Source: Telluria beijingensis (GTDB taxonomy: Bacteria; Pseudomonadota; Gammaproteobacteria; Burkholderiales; Burkholderiaceae_D). From it: DNA of 64,000 bases. Position 1 is the first letter of the stretch, and every line of letters begins with the position of its first letter. Position numbers and translations under genes: made by a program. This document shows, in pieces, positions 43,705 through 52,280 of this stretch. Where the stretch lies: assembly GCF_030770395.1 (NCBI RefSeq), contig NZ_CP132480.1, positions 4,578,870 through 4,642,869 of the forward strand, in the 5' to 3' direction. The notes beneath the pieces were generated by a model that did not search any database, had not been told where the DNA came from, and saw only the letters and a list, made by a program, of their open reading frames with translations.

Positions 43705-44799
43705 CTACCGGCCAGCGCCAGGGTTCAATATTCCGCATACAGCATCCACCCGCTGCGCAAGTGGTCCGTCGAGCACCATAAACGGCACGCCCCGCGCTTC
43801 CAGCACGCTGCAATACCATCGATGCTGGCGCTGACGGAATCCGGCGTCGCGCCGGGTCCCATCCTGTACGAACGGGAAATCGGGCGCACACACGAAGCTG
43901 TATGCATACGGCTGATCCGCCAGGCGCCGCACAACGGGATCGACTCGCCCGAATCCGTCCAGGCTGTAGAACACGGTGGTGAGCGCGCTGCCGTCACAGA
44001 CGAGCCATTGCCTGGCTTGCCTGGCAAGGACATCCTCGCGCGTTGCCTGTCCTTCCGCGATCAGGCGCATGTCCGCGTAGCCCAAAGCACCGCCGCGCTC
44101 CTCCCAGTGTTCACGCCCTACTTCCGGCACCCATTGGGTGTCCAGGCGCTCCGCAAGCGCCCTTGCGAGCGTCGTCTTGCCACTCGACTCACCGCCGAGC
44201 AGGCAGATGCGCTCAACGAAGCTGGCGTACACCGCCGGATGCATGAACTGGCGATGCAGATGCGGATTGTCACGGATGCGGGTCCCCGAGATCGGCACCG
44301 CGGCGCGCGCAAGATCAACCTGGACATGCCGCACCGGCGCGCTGCCGGGAAAGCGTTCACTGAAATATTCCGACAGCGCCAATGCAAAGCCATCCCCATA
44401 ATCCTCGCTCGTGAAGACGGCATCCACGCTCGTCTCGCAGATCGCCTCGCACAGCCATGCCGTGAATTCACGGTGCACGGCTGCGTCCTCGTCGTTGTGC
44501 GGGAGAGTGCGCGGGCGCAGGCCACGGCTGGCGCACAGCTCGCCGAGCGATGCATCGTCGATGACCAGCGAGCGTACGCCGGGAAACAGCTCGCGCAGCC
44601 ATGCCTCCCGCCTGGCCGACCCCAGCCCCGTGAACTCGGGTTTGGTATAGCTGATCACCAGCACCTCTTCGCAGGCGTCGATGGCGGTCTGGATGAGGTG
44701 CATGTGGCCGAGGTGCAGCGGGCAGAACTTCCCGACCACCAGGGCGCGCCGGTGACGCGTGCGCGACGCGGACACGCCGACATTCCGGTCCATGTTCAT
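43705..44799 (-). CDS. NadR-like NMN adenylyltransferase / ribosylnicotinamide kinase
   Basis: A 364-residue two-domain protein without the HTH repressor domain of enteric NadR. Residues ~15-185 form the nucleotidyltransferase: GKFCPLHLGHMHLI (HxGH, ~26-29) and ISGTRIRDN (~168). Residues ~195-355 form the kinase: LLGGESSGKTTLA (Walker A). It would make NMN from nicotinamide riboside and NAD from NMN with ATP. ATG 44799 overlaps the ligase stop (ATGA), so it is the last gene of the MoxR/vWA operon. NAD synthesis inside a conflict-type operon is unusual and may restore or sense NAD during infection. Confidence 0.88.
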   Translation of the reverse strand: MNMDRNVGVSASRTRHRRALVVGKFCPLHLGHMHLIQTAIDACEEVLVISYTKPEFTGLGSARREAWLRELFPGVRSLVIDDASLGELCASRGLRPRTLPHNDEDAAVHREFTAWLCEAICETSVDAVFTSEDYGDGFALALSEYFSERFPGSAPVRHVQVDLARAAVPISGTRIRDNPHLHRQFMHPAVYASFVERICLLGGESSGKTTLARALAERLDTQWVPEVGREHWEERGGALGYADMRLIAEGQATREDVLARQARQWLVCDGSALTTVFYSLDGFGRVDPVVRRLADQPYAYSFVCAPDFPFVQDGTRRDAGFRQRQHRWYCSVLEARGVPFMVLDGPLAQRVDAVCGILNPGAGR

Positions 44800-46157
44800 G
44801 AATGGGCTCCTTCCAGGTCCGACGTGTACTGCAGGGTTTTGCCGTCCGCTTGCAAGACCTCCACCGTTACTTCCCGTTCCCCGAACAGCGGCGCCAGCGC
44901 CGCCCGCGCCGCGTCCGCATATGCCATCGCGTCCGGAGCAAGGCGCAGCACCACGCTGGCGTCGGCGCCCTGGTGCACGTGGAAGTGCGAGATCGGGAAC
45001 GGCAGCAGCGCATGGGTCACGTCGATGTTGTTGATCCACGCGCCGCGCGCAAGGTAGCGCACCGGCCGCCGGCCCGACAGGCCGACCAGCACCGGTCCCT
45101 GGTCGCTGAACCGCAGTGCGGCGACATCGCCGGTGCGGTAGCGCAGCAGCGGCAGGCAGAAATTGAAACCTCCGGTCACGGTAATCTCGCCTGGCTCTCC
45201 GGCCGGGACCGGACGGCCGTCGCAGTCCAGGAGCTCAACATATAGCCTCGGCTGCAGCAGCAGGTGACCACCCAGGGCCGCGTCGAACACCCCGACCGGG
45301 CCGACCTCGTTGAGCGAGTAGATATCCAGCACAGGACAGCCGAAGCGCAGCTCGAGCTTCTCGCGCAGGCCAGGAAGCAGGGTCATGGACACCGAGATCA
45401 ATGCCCGTGGAGCCCTGGTCAACGGCAGCGTCAGGTACTGCGCAAACGAGATCGGATCGCCGGCCACGATCTCTGGCGCCAGCGCATCGAGATAGCGCGC
45501 CCGGTCGTCCGGATGCCTCCAGTCGTTCGGATGCAGGTTCAACTTGGCCAGTCCCGATTCGCCCATGGTCGGCGAGACCGACACATAGGTAAAGCACTGC
45601 CTCTGGTAACCCAGCAGGACCACACCTACCTGCCCGCTCCCATGGCGCGGTTCGACGCCGACGCGGCGTAGGGCGCGCTTGTGATAAGCCGCATAGCGCG
45701 CCGCCACGAGCGGATGGGATGGCAATATCAAGGGATGGCCAGTGGTGCCGGTGGTACGGAAGTTGATCATCCGATCCAGTGGCACCGCGTCCGGCACGAA
45801 CTGCGCAATGTCCGCCGCCAGATCGGCACGAGAGACCGGCGCCACGTCCTCCAGGGCACGCGGCGGCGAACCGAGCGTACGGTAATGCGGCACCTGCGCG
45901 AACACGTCCCGGGCAAAGGGCCGGACCCAATCCGGGACCACGCCCGGCAGCCATCCCACCGAGGCGTCGGCGATCTCGCGCTCATGGGCGCGCTGAGCCT
46001 CCACCTCATGCGCCAGCAGGCGATTGCCGCTCTGGTTACGGTAGATGGGTGCGCAGGGATGGCCGAGCATGAAGTCCAGCATCCGCTGGCCGGCCGCACC
46101 GAGTGTGGGAAAGCGTTCGCGGTGCAGCGGATCGTCATCGAGCGCCTCCTGGATCAT
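44796..46157 (-). CDS. AMP-forming ligase (phenylacetate-CoA ligase / CapK-like)
   Basis: A 453-residue adenylate-forming enzyme. The ATP loop is FRTTGTTGHPLILPS (~132-146), the second motif YSLNEVGPVGVFD (~279), then LLRYRTGDVAAL (~337) and a C-terminal small domain ending INNIDV and EVLQADGKTLQY. This matches the PaaK/CapK branch, in which a carboxylate is adenylated and passed to a thiol or another acceptor. No carrier protein or biosynthetic genes are present, so it may modify a protein or small signal. It overlaps genes on both sides by ATGA. Confidence 0.82.
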   Translation of the reverse strand: MIQEALDDDPLHRERFPTLGAAGQRMLDFMLGHPCAPIYRNQSGNRLLAHEVEAQRAHEREIADASVGWLPGVVPDWVRPFARDVFAQVPHYRTLGSPPRALEDVAPVSRADLAADIAQFVPDAVPLDRMINFRTTGTTGHPLILPSHPLVAARYAAYHKRALRRVGVEPRHGSGQVGVVLLGYQRQCFTYVSVSPTMGESGLAKLNLHPNDWRHPDDRARYLDALAPEIVAGDPISFAQYLTLPLTRAPRALISVSMTLLPGLREKLELRFGCPVLDIYSLNEVGPVGVFDAALGGHLLLQPRLYVELLDCDGRPVPAGEPGEITVTGGFNFCLPLLRYRTGDVAALRFSDQGPVLVGLSGRRPVRYLARGAWINNIDVTHALLPFPISHFHVHQGADASVVLRLAPDAMAYADAARAALAPLFGEREVTVEVLQADGKTLQYTSDLEGAHS

Positions 46158-46738
46158 TCGCGTGTCCACTTGTCGGCCGATTCCTCCGCGGCCTTCCGGG
46201 CCAGCGCTTTCCGGATCTGGCGCGCGCGCTGTTCCGCTGCCCGGCTGGCTTCCAGGAGCCGCCGCCTCTCGCTCGCGCTGATCGCCGCCAAGCGGTCCGT
46301 GGCCTGGGCGACCGTCTCTCCGGTTGGCCGGTAGCCGAACCTGGCGAGCATCGACCGCACCAGTTCCTCGCGCCGTTCGGCGTCGCTTGTAAAACGGTGC
46401 GCGGGCGTCGCAGCTGCCATTTCCGCGGCCACCTCGGCCAGGGTCTGGACCAGTGCCGCCGCATCGAGGCGCTGCGCCAGGAACCACGGATCGGCCAGCA
46501 GCCACGTGCCGATCATGGCAACCGCGAGACGGTTCCGGTCGCCACGCGCGCTGTCGCCCTCGAAACGGTGGAGCCCGTCGAGCATTGCGCGCCCTCCGTG
46601 CATGGCGGCCAGGTCGTTGACGAGGGCCGCCACGGCTACCCGGCCGGCGCCGGCGACACGTGGCTCGTCCAAGAAATCCTGCGGCGTGTCGGCCAGCCGG
46701 CGGATCAGCGCTTCCAGGCTCGGTCCAGGGAGATTCAT
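46154..46738 (-). CDS. Hypothetical helical protein of MoxR/vWA operon
   Basis: A 194-residue protein, no signal peptide or membrane segment, family not recognised. The C-terminal half is strongly helical and charged (TSDAERREELVRSMLARFGY, RPTGETVAQATDRLAAISAS, then an Arg/Ala/Glu run ending AAEESADKWTRE), likely a coiled coil for partner binding. I recall similar tails in small proteins encoded with MoxR and vWA genes, but this is memory and not a search. It overlaps the vWA stop and the ligase start by ATGA, so it must be translated with them. Confidence 0.65.
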   Translation of the reverse strand: MNLPGPSLEALIRRLADTPQDFLDEPRVAGAGRVAVAALVNDLAAMHGGRAMLDGLHRFEGDSARGDRNRLAVAMIGTWLLADPWFLAQRLDAAALVQTLAEVAAEMAAATPAHRFTSDAERREELVRSMLARFGYRPTGETVAQATDRLAAISASERRRLLEASRAAEQRARQIRKALARKAAEESADKWTRE

Positions 46739-48555
46739 GGTCGCTTTCCGGGTTCGACAACAGGCGGCCGCCGTGCGGCGCCGTAATGACGCCGGCTGAA
46801 AGCACGCGCGAAGTCGACCAGCTGCGCCATGTCGGCCACCGCATGGATCTCCCAGCCCTGCTCATCGCCGGCGCGCAGCAGGTCGCGCACATAATGACAA
46901 CCGGGGTGCGGATCCCAAGCCCAGTGCGGATCGAGGTTCAGCGCCATCGTCCCTCCTGCCGCGCCATTGCGCAGGGCACGGGCCGCGACGTCCCAGCCGC
47001 TGTTGCCTTGCTCGTCCTGCTCGAACATCGTGGTGATGCCGTCGTCGGAAATCATCAGGATGCGCACCGGCCGCCCCAACGCTTGCTTCTCGCCATACGT
47101 GTCGCGTAGCCGGTCGATGGGAAAGCAGGTTGCGCCGCCGAAGAATCCCGTCATGACACGCAGGACCTCGTCGCCGTACCTGACGAAGCCGTTCGTGCCC
47201 TGCACCTGGTTCTTGCCACTCCACAGCGTCGCCTGCACCGCCGCGCCCGCGCGCAGGGCGGACAGTGCGATGATGGCGCCGGCCAGTGCCAGGTAGGAAA
47301 CCTTCTGCTGCGGGTTGGGCATTGATCCCGAGCTGTCCACATAGATGTCGAGATCGACCGGCACCTGTTCGCGCTCGCTGCCCGCATCGCGTTCGAGATG
47401 GCGACGTACGGTGGTCAACCCCGGAATCGGGATCGGGCTGAGGGCAATGCTGTGCAACCAGTCGATGTCGTCGATGGACTCGCCGATCTCCCAGGGTTCG
47501 ACTCCGGCCGGCTGCGGCTCGACCTCGCGCGCCACAGTCTTCGCAGGCAGCGCCACCAGATGCGGCAATGCGCGTTCGCGATAGTAGCGCACGGCGATCT
47601 CGTGGTCGTCGAGCGCAATGCCGGCCGCCTTCAGGATCTCGCCATACTCGAAAGGCTCTCGGGCCTGCCCAGTCGACTGCCTCGCAGGGTCTAGCCCGGG
47701 TTCCGGCACGACCACGTCTTCGCCGGTAACGCGCGGGTCGTGGACTGGATGTGGCGCTCCAACCAGCTCGTCGGGCTCGACATCGTGCACGGCACCTGGC
47801 GTGCATCCGGCGGCCGCGTCGCCCGTGTCGTGCAGCGGCCGCAGTGGATCGAGCGCCCCCGCATCGTCCACCAGATACGGGAGCACCAGCGCCGCGAAGC
47901 GACCTGCGCCAGCCATCGACTCCGTCGCGTAAGCCCGGATCAGGCGCGCGCCGAGCCACGCGTCGGTGTCGATCGCATCGGTGATCGCAGCGCCCGCCAA
48001 ACTGCCCTTGTCGAGCTTCCATAGCTGTTCGTAGATGCGCATGTAGAGCGTCCACAGCGAGCTTGCCGGAGCCTGCCTGGCCCGCAGCTGCCGATGGCGC
48101 TCCAGGGCACGATAGATCTCGGCCATACGCAGGCCAGCCTGGCGCTGCAGGCGATCGTTGATGCACAGGTCGGTGTACAGATTGGCGATCATGGGCGCCT
48201 GCCGCTCCAGGCTCGGCAGGGCACGCCTGATGCGCGCCAGCATCCTCAGATGATCGGTCGCGTTGCCCGGCGCCAGGACATGGTGACCGATCTCATGGGC
48301 GAGGATCTCGACGGCGTAGTCCTGCAGTCCGTATGCGGCTACTGCTTGCAGGTCGATCACCACCCGCTGGTCGAGCAGGCGGATCATGGCGAAGCTGCCT
48401 TTCAGTCCTTCCTGCGCCGCTTCCAGCGAGCTGCGGCAGAGACGCGCATCGTGCAGGCGGGTGTAGCGGCTCCAGGCCGCCAGGGCCTGTGGCCACGCCG
48501 TGCGCCATTCATACAGCAGCGCATCGGGGACGGACGGCCGTCGCTGCGCCCTCAT
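46735..48555 (-). CDS. vWA-domain protein with HExxH zinc-protease motif
   Basis: A 606-residue protein. Early in the chain EILAHEIGHHVLAPG (~85-97) is a perfect HExxH zinc motif, with AMIANLYTDLCINDRL after it as the possible third-ligand region. The C-terminal ~395-580 is a vWA domain with MIDAS DxSxS (IYVDSSGSMPNP) and DDGITT. The linker is Pro/Asp-rich. MoxR ATPases and vWA proteins work together as ATP-driven metal-dependent chaperones, and in conflict operons the vWA partner often carries an effector. Here the effector is likely a metalloprotease. ATGA overlaps on both sides. Confidence 0.82.
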   Translation of the reverse strand: MRAQRRPSVPDALLYEWRTAWPQALAAWSRYTRLHDARLCRSSLEAAQEGLKGSFAMIRLLDQRVVIDLQAVAAYGLQDYAVEILAHEIGHHVLAPGNATDHLRMLARIRRALPSLERQAPMIANLYTDLCINDRLQRQAGLRMAEIYRALERHRQLRARQAPASSLWTLYMRIYEQLWKLDKGSLAGAAITDAIDTDAWLGARLIRAYATESMAGAGRFAALVLPYLVDDAGALDPLRPLHDTGDAAAGCTPGAVHDVEPDELVGAPHPVHDPRVTGEDVVVPEPGLDPARQSTGQAREPFEYGEILKAAGIALDDHEIAVRYYRERALPHLVALPAKTVAREVEPQPAGVEPWEIGESIDDIDWLHSIALSPIPIPGLTTVRRHLERDAGSEREQVPVDLDIYVDSSGSMPNPQQKVSYLALAGAIIALSALRAGAAVQATLWSGKNQVQGTNGFVRYGDEVLRVMTGFFGGATCFPIDRLRDTYGEKQALGRPVRILMISDDGITTMFEQDEQGNSGWDVAARALRNGAAGGTMALNLDPHWAWDPHPGCHYVRDLLRAGDEQGWEIHAVADMAQLVDFARAFSRRHYGAARRPPVVEPGKRP

Positions 48556-49550
48556 CTCTCACCCCGCGCCAACAGGCGGATCGTATGCGTGTACGGGGAC
48601 GCAATCGCAATCGTGGCGGCGGTGGCGCACACTACGAGGCCGGGCTCTGGTACATCGAGCTCGATTCGCCGGGATCCAACGAGCAGCACGCCGTCACGTA
48701 CCTTGTAGGCGCAGCGCGGCGCATCGACGCTGGCGAACGCGAATTCTTCTGCGTCCGCCGGCCGCAGTACGGCGCCGTAGGTATCGGCGACGAGCAGGCA
48801 GTGCCGATCGCCGGACTTCACGAGAAACGCTTCGCCGGCCGCGAGGATCTCGGGCGGCATGGCGAACGGCCCTCCGAATCCGCTGAAGCCGCCCACCCGG
48901 CGCTCGCGCATCGCGTGCGGGTCGCCGCCGCTCCACCATGGATCATGCTCGGCGTCCTGCCGGAAGGCCTGCCACCCGCTCCAGGCGAGGGCGCCGAACG
49001 CGCGCAGTGCCAGGCCTTCGGGCAAGGCCGCCGCGGCGGCCATCGCGCCGTCGCGGAAGTGGGCCGCGCCTGCACGCCAGGCCAGTACCTGTCCGGCGAC
49101 CCGCAACTGCTCCACCGATTGCAGATGCGGCGCAAGCAAGGCCAGTTCATCGGTCCACTGGCCGACCCGTGCCCCGCCTATCCCCTCGAGATGAATGATA
49201 GCGTTGCTGAGCAGTCCCAGTACGGTTGCGGGCTGCGCCGCGATCAAGCCCGCCAGATGCGGGAACAGGCTGCGCCAGGCCTCACCCAGCGCCGGGCTGC
49301 GTGCGGATGGGCCTACCAGCGCGCGGCCTGCAAGTTCGAGGGCAACGTCGTAGCCCGCCGAGACGACGGCGGACAGGCGGGAACGGTCCAGCTGGTCGAC
49401 GGCCACCACCACGGGGTCGACGCCTTCCTTCAGGAACCACAGAAACGTATCGGCACGGAACGCCGGGAATCTGCGCTCCGTTTCGCGGACACGGTCATTG
49501 AAGCTGCTCCGCCCTGCCGCCAGCACGTCGGCGAATGCTCGGGAAACCAT
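48552..49550 (-). CDS. Hypothetical protein of MoxR/vWA operon
   Basis: A 332-residue protein with no recognised domain. The first half is helical (MVSRAFADVLAAGRSSFNDR, EAWRSLFPHLAGLI), the middle is Gly/Trp-rich (FGALAWSGWQAFRQD, RRVGGFSGFGGPFAMPPEIL), and the end is beta-rich (FLVKSGDRHCLLVADTYGAV, RRIELDVPEPGLVVCATAAT). It lies where known MoxR-vWA systems carry their third adaptor or target component. It starts 2 nt after the MoxR stop and overlaps the vWA start by ATGA. Function unknown. Confidence 0.65.
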   Translation of the reverse strand: MVSRAFADVLAAGRSSFNDRVRETERRFPAFRADTFLWFLKEGVDPVVVAVDQLDRSRLSAVVSAGYDVALELAGRALVGPSARSPALGEAWRSLFPHLAGLIAAQPATVLGLLSNAIIHLEGIGGARVGQWTDELALLAPHLQSVEQLRVAGQVLAWRAGAAHFRDGAMAAAAALPEGLALRAFGALAWSGWQAFRQDAEHDPWWSGGDPHAMRERRVGGFSGFGGPFAMPPEILAAGEAFLVKSGDRHCLLVADTYGAVLRPADAEEFAFASVDAPRCAYKVRDGVLLVGSRRIELDVPEPGLVVCATAATIAIASPYTHTIRLLARGER

Positions 49551-49552
49551 GG

Positions 49553-51133
49553 CTATTGCGCGCGCAGCCAGGCGAGATAGTTGGTGTAGCGCTGATGCAG
49601 GTACTTCAGCTTGAGCAGGTCGTCATACAGGTGTCCGTACAGCTTGCGGCCGCGAACCAGTTGTCCAATCAGCTTTTCGATGCGTACCAGGCGCGCCCGC
49701 GTATCGCCCTCGCCGACGCCCTCCAGCCCGAGCGCGAATTGCTGCGCCAGCTCGCCGACGGCATCCGTGCGGTCGAGGTCCAGGCGCAAGTACTCGTCGT
49801 TTGCCAGGTCGAACAGCCGCCGCAGCCAGCTGACCCGATCGGTGCGGTAGGGAGCGTTCTCGGGCAATGCGAAGAACGGCGCGTCGGGATCGGGCTGCAG
49901 CTTGTCATGCAGCACGAAGGGCAGCACCTGGCGCAGGTCCTCGAGCTCGACCTGCGTATTGCCACGAAAGTAAGCCAGGGCCTTCGCGTAGAGCAGCAAG
50001 GTCATGAGATTGCGCACCGACAGGCCGTTGCGGGTCTGGCAGCCGAGGTCCTTGACACGGTCGCGCCCATTGTCGGCCGCCGCCAGCTCGTGCCAGGCGA
50101 TGCCCGACAGGCGGGCCGTATCCTTCGTCATGTATTCGAGCTGTCCGCCGGCCATCTCGGCAAGTTCGAACTGGCTGGCGAAGAACTCGAGCCGACGCCG
50201 CAAGCCCTCGGGGACCTCGACGGCGCGGATCGTCTTGCCCATTTCGTCAACCTCGTCGGCAGTAAAGACCAGTTCGGGCGGCATCAGCTCTTCCGGCCGG
50301 ACATCTTCCTCGATCCGTACCAGCAGCTCTTGCAAGAAGCGCGGGTTGAACGCCAGGGCCTGGACGATGACGTCGATCCGGTCGCGCAAGGCCTCGATCA
50401 CCTGATAGGTACCACCACCCTGCTCGTCGTTGGCAGTCAGGAACCATGCCGATTCCGGGCACTCGAAGACTTGGTTCAGCACTTCGGCATAGTTATCGCC
50501 CATGACGGTCAGCAGCGCGCTCTGGGTGCGGGTCGGAATCCGATTGTATTCGTCGACAATCTTCACCCGCATCGACAGCCACGAGCGCCAGGCGATACGG
50601 ATCTCGGCCATGTCCCTGGCATTGATCAGGTCCGCCGGCAGAGGATTACCCAGCAGGTCGGCGATCGTCATCTGCGGATGGCCATGCTGCATCGCGCGCC
50701 GCACCTCGCGTACGCTGGCGCCGGCGAGCACGCCCATCAGGATTGCGCTGGCCGTCTTGCCGCGCCCGGGTCCGCCAATGAACAGGCATTTGCGACGAGT
50801 CGCGAACGTCAGCAGCGGCAGCAGCACATAGCTCGAGTAGCTCTGCCCGGACGGCAGGCTCAATATCCGCTTGCTGTCGCCGACGTTGAAGCTCAGTGCC
50901 GGGCCGTCGTTGTACTCGATGTCGTAATGCGGACTGATGATTGCCTTGTTGACGATCCAGAAGTAGGCCTGGCGTAGCTTTTCGTCGAGTTGGGGCTTGT
51001 CCGGCTCGAGTTCGGCACCGGCGCCTACCGGTCCACGGTAGAGGTCTGCCACATCGAATTCGCGCTGCCTGACGGCAGCCCGTGGGTTTGTCGGCGCGAG
51101 GGACACTTTGCGGAAAAAGTCGAAAGCCATCAT
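49553..51133 (-). CDS. MoxR-family AAA+ ATPase
   Basis: A 526-residue ATPase. Walker A is FIGGPGRGKTASAIL (~121-135), Walker B-like MRVKIVDEYNRIPTRTQS (~188) and sensor 1 in WFLTANDEQ; DRIDVIVQALAFNP supplies the conserved MoxR arginine region. ATG 51133 or 51130 (MMAFDFF) is preferred; an in-frame start at 51157 has no ribosome site. MoxR ATPases remodel or activate partner proteins, usually with a vWA protein. It is the first gene of the six-gene operon, and its promoter lies between here and the terminator at 51336-51361. It is larger than a minimal MoxR (~330) and has a long C-terminal helical extension. Confidence 0.85.
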   Translation of the reverse strand: MMAFDFFRKVSLAPTNPRAAVRQREFDVADLYRGPVGAGAELEPDKPQLDEKLRQAYFWIVNKAIISPHYDIEYNDGPALSFNVGDSKRILSLPSGQSYSSYVLLPLLTFATRRKCLFIGGPGRGKTASAILMGVLAGASVREVRRAMQHGHPQMTIADLLGNPLPADLINARDMAEIRIAWRSWLSMRVKIVDEYNRIPTRTQSALLTVMGDNYAEVLNQVFECPESAWFLTANDEQGGGTYQVIEALRDRIDVIVQALAFNPRFLQELLVRIEEDVRPEELMPPELVFTADEVDEMGKTIRAVEVPEGLRRRLEFFASQFELAEMAGGQLEYMTKDTARLSGIAWHELAAADNGRDRVKDLGCQTRNGLSVRNLMTLLLYAKALAYFRGNTQVELEDLRQVLPFVLHDKLQPDPDAPFFALPENAPYRTDRVSWLRRLFDLANDEYLRLDLDRTDAVGELAQQFALGLEGVGEGDTRARLVRIEKLIGQLVRGRKLYGHLYDDLLKLKYLHQRYTNYLAWLRAQ

Positions 51134-51166
51134 TGCGTCTGCCGTTGGGATGCACAAGATTTTAAG

Positions 51167-51195
51167 ATGCTATCGAATTCCTTTCATAAGGGCAA
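51167..51195 (-). promoter_or_regulatory. Promoter candidate for MoxR/vWA operon
   Basis: On the minus strand TTGCCC (51190-51195), 17-base spacer, TAGCAT (51167-51172), ~35 nt before the MoxR ATG. Partial matches only. Confidence 0.3.
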
Positions 51196-51335
51196 TGTAG
51201 AGCAGCTATCGTTCCAAGTACATCAATTCGGAGCACCCACGCCCACGCTTCGATAGTGGCTGGTCAGGCTCGACCGAACCGATTGTCAGTCTGGGCAGCT
51301 CCATGGCAACGTTTACCGGATCAACTTCGGTCGTG

Positions 51336-51361
51336 AAAAAGCTCGCCGAAGCGAGCTTTTT
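51336..51361 (-). terminator. Rho-independent terminator after MntA-HepT
   Basis: AAAAAGCTCGC-CGAA-GCGAGCTTTTT, an 11-bp perfect stem with a tetraloop. It has A/T runs on both sides, so it may work in both directions. It lies ~160 nt after the HepT stop and insulates the MoxR operon. Confidence 0.9.
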
Positions 51362-51521
51362 AAAAAATGCACAAATAATTCCTCAAGAAAATTTCACTGC
51401 CAATCAATTATGAACATGCCAGCCAATCCACGATTTGTTGTTATTTCTGGCGGCTAGAAAGATTCGATACCATATCGAGTACCGTGCACGACGAACGTTC
51501 TTGCCGTGCTATTCGCACCAC

Positions 51522-51881
51522 CTAGTCGAAACTGGCGATGACCTGCTTCACCTGCCCATGCAACACCGGCAAATTTGCGTGGATCGTCTTCCATACGATC
51601 TCGTGGTCGACCTTGAAATAGCCATGTGCAAGAGCATTGCGCATCTGATAAGCGAAAGCCAAGGGCAATTCGGGACGCGCTGCCGCGAAATCGGGATAAT
51701 GTTTCTGGATGTTGTTACTGGCTTCGCCGAGAATTTCCAGATTTCTAATGACCGCATCCTGTATTAGTTCGTTTTGCAGGAAAGCGATTTCGTCCATGCC
51801 CCCGGTATAGCGGTCGATTCTCTCGATTGCCTCCAGAATGTGCGTTAGATAATCGACCAAGCGCTGCCGATCCTTGCTCAT
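51522..51881 (-). CDS. hepT: HepT-type HEPN toxin
   Basis: A 119-residue HEPN/DUF86 protein. The ribonuclease-type motif RNALAHGYFKVD (RxxxxH then Tyr, ~81-92) is intact, preceded by IQDAVIRNLEILGEASNNI typical of the family. HepT is a toxin kept inactive when its partner MntA adds AMP to the Tyr near this motif. The start overlaps the mntA stop by 4 nt (ATGA). The order mntA then hepT is the usual one. A strong terminator follows at 51336-51361. It likely acts as a defence or island-maintenance toxin beside the Hhe-type gene. Confidence 0.9.
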   Translation of the reverse strand: MSKDRQRLVDYLTHILEAIERIDRYTGGMDEIAFLQNELIQDAVIRNLEILGEASNNIQKHYPDFAAARPELPLAFAYQMRNALAHGYFKVDHEIVWKTIHANLPVLHGQVKQVIASFD

Positions 51882-52168
51882 ACTGGCACAGCTTGTGCAA
51901 GCACGGTTGCCCGGAATGTCTCTGGCAGAGCCTTCGGCGTCAGTACGTCGACTGGTACTCCAAGCAATTCCAGGAGTTTGTGTCGGATCGCCCCGATGTC
52001 GAACAGTGTGGTTTCAGGCGTCGGGTCGACGAGCAGATCCAGGTCACTCTCGTCGGTATCGCAGCCCTGAACCACAGAGCCGAATACGCGAGGATTGCAG
52101 GCACGATGTTGCGCCACAATCGTGCGAATAGATTCCCGGTGTGCGTGTAAGGCGATAGATGGTTTCAT
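51878..52168 (-). CDS. mntA: MntA-type nucleotidyltransferase antitoxin
   Basis: A 96-residue minimal nucleotidyltransferase; ATG 52168 (MKPSIALHAHRESIRTIV) fits the family length. The catalytic signature is RVFGSVVQGCDTDESDLDLL: GS followed ten residues later by DxD. MntA adds AMP to HepT and so neutralises it. It is separated from the upstream Hhe-type gene by 112 nt holding its own promoter and a TGTAC/GTACA inverted repeat that suggests autoregulation. Confidence 0.9.
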   Translation of the reverse strand: MKPSIALHAHRESIRTIVAQHRACNPRVFGSVVQGCDTDESDLDLLVDPTPETTLFDIGAIRHKLLELLGVPVDVLTPKALPETFRATVLAQAVPV

Positions 52169-52203
52169 GGCAACGGTCCGCGTAGTTCGGAGATGTTGGA
52201 AAG

Positions 52204-52231
52204 ATTGTACCATCGTGAGTACATCGCCCAA
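52204..52231 (-). promoter_or_regulatory. Promoter with inverted repeat for mntA-hepT
   Basis: On the minus strand TTGGGC (52226-52231), 16-base spacer, TACAAT (52204-52209). An inverted repeat TGTAC-N8-GTACA (52206-52223) covers the spacer and -10, a probable operator for the toxin-antitoxin complex. Confidence 0.5.
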
Positions 52232-52280
52232 GGTTGCGTAGGCCGCCATCCCCAAACCGCACGCGGGAACGAATACACAC

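Larger units (their letters stand above)
51134..51521. other. Intergenic region between HepT and MoxR genes
   Basis: 388 bases with no gene. From the right: AT-rich spacer after HepT, the strong terminator at 51336-51361, then ~180 bases that must carry the MoxR operon promoter (candidate at 51167-51195). Confidence 0.6.

Noticed and set aside
44796-46892. Longer 698-codon version of the AMP-ligase
   Set aside because: The extra N-terminus is a shadow of the 194-residue gene; the ATG at 46157 gives the family start and the same ATGA overlap as the neighbours.
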